Below, in pieces: positions 63,720 to 64,000 of a DNA stretch of 64,000 nucleotides. The notes under the pieces are model-generated. The model was not told where the DNA came from and did not search any database. It was given only the letters and a program-made list of their open reading frames with translations. Position 1 is the stretch's first letter. Each line of letters opens with the position of its first letter. The stretch is taken from contig BBOA01000002.1 of the NCBI GenBank assembly GCA_001485295.1, forward strand, positions 248,001 to 312,000, in the 5' to 3' direction. The DNA is from Type-B symbiont of Plautia stali. GTDB lineage: Bacteria > Pseudomonadota > Gammaproteobacteria > Enterobacterales > Enterobacteriaceae. The translations under genes and the position numbers were made by a program.

Positions 63720-64000
63720 ATGCCTTCCCCACAAGACGAACAGACACTTCAGCTTGCCGAAGCGTTGCACCGTTCGGTCAGAGCATCTTTGTCCGTCAGG
63801 TTCGCGTTGCCACGTCGAACCCAAGGGCATCACAGCTGGAAATGCATGGCACAATCACCATTGCCGAGCTGGCGCGTCGGCGCGGCGTCAAACATCAGAG
63901 CATGCACCTAGTGATCAAAGAGCTGGAGAGCCAAGCTTATCTGACCCGCCAGCCCAACGCGCAGGATGCCCGCACGGAGCTTATGGCGCTGACTGAAACC
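63720..64000 (+). pseudogene. MarR-family regulator, frameshifted, runs off window
   Basis: After an AGGAG site the frame starts MPSPQDEQTLQLAEALHRSV and is then broken by a small indel near 63780. One frame over it reads SIFVRQVRVATSNPRASQLE and MHGTITIAELARRRGVKHQS, then LVIKELESQAYLTRQPNAQD and ARTELMALT, the winged helix-turn-helix and wing (DARTEL, the MarR DxR motif) of a MarR regulator. The exact member is not recognised. It is cut by the right edge. Confidence 0.75.

Overview
The window is enterobacterial chromosome. Protein by protein it is close to the family Erwiniaceae (Pantoea/Erwinia-like), with moderately high GC and gene order largely as in E. coli. The essential core genes are full length, but about a third of the loci are visibly decaying: in-frame stops, lost start codons, small frameshifts, short tandem duplications, and large deletions that fuse neighbouring genes. 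No insertion sequence, prophage or CRISPR array was seen. This pattern (intact core, fresh unpurged pseudogenes, many Arg-to-Cys changes in conserved proteins, many CTAG tetramers) suggests a recently host-restricted lineage such as an insect symbiont. That lifestyle is an inference; the decay is read directly.

Layout. 1-7.9 kb: nusA (partial), rimP, tRNA-fMet, tRNA-Leu, secG, glmM, folP, ftsH and rlmE on the minus strand, then the frameshifted RNA-binding gene yhbY and greA. 8.1-18.4 kb: a graveyard made of dacB and a complete enterobactin locus (fes, ybdZ, entF, fepC, fepG, fepD, entS, fepB, entC, entE, entB, entA, entH), all broken, although two Fur-box-like operators remain. 18.4-22.1 kb: obgE with a frameshifted tail, rpmA, rplU, ispB and an sfsB remnant. 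22.1-34.9 kb: murA, ibaG, mlaBCDEF, dead yrbG, then kdsD-kdsC-lptC-lptA-lptB-rpoN-hpf-ptsN-rapZ-ptsO. In this operon both nitrogen-PTS phosphocarriers (ptsN, ptsO) have lost their phosphorylated histidine regions. 34.9-45.5 kb: dead mtgA, the small RNA gene arcZ next to arcB, then gltB-gltD. 45.5-52.5 kb: sspB-sspA, rpsI-rplM, zapE, zapG, degQ and a broken degS, followed by an apparent synteny breakpoint. 52.5-64 kb: epmA, dead blc, entericidin genes, efp, epmB, a dead yjeI-type lipoprotein gene, groL-groS, fxsA, aspA, broken dcuA/cutA/dsbD/yjdC, tRNA-Phe and a broken MarR-family gene running off the window.

What is kept makes envelope and translation sense: lipopolysaccharide export (Kds/Lpt), phospholipid retrograde transport (Mla), peptidoglycan precursor supply (GlmM, MurA), glutamate synthesis (GltBD), chaperonins, and the whole EF-P lysylation set (efp, epmA, epmB). 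What is lost is iron scavenging, non-essential wall enzymes, nitrogen-PTS signalling, periplasmic disulfide reduction, fumarate/C4-dicarboxylate exchange and the DegS stress sensor. No clearly new defence or biosynthetic system was found. The most unusual features are the chimeric pseudogenes, the tandem-duplication signature, a tRNA-Leu with a mutated CCA end, and the loss of DegS.
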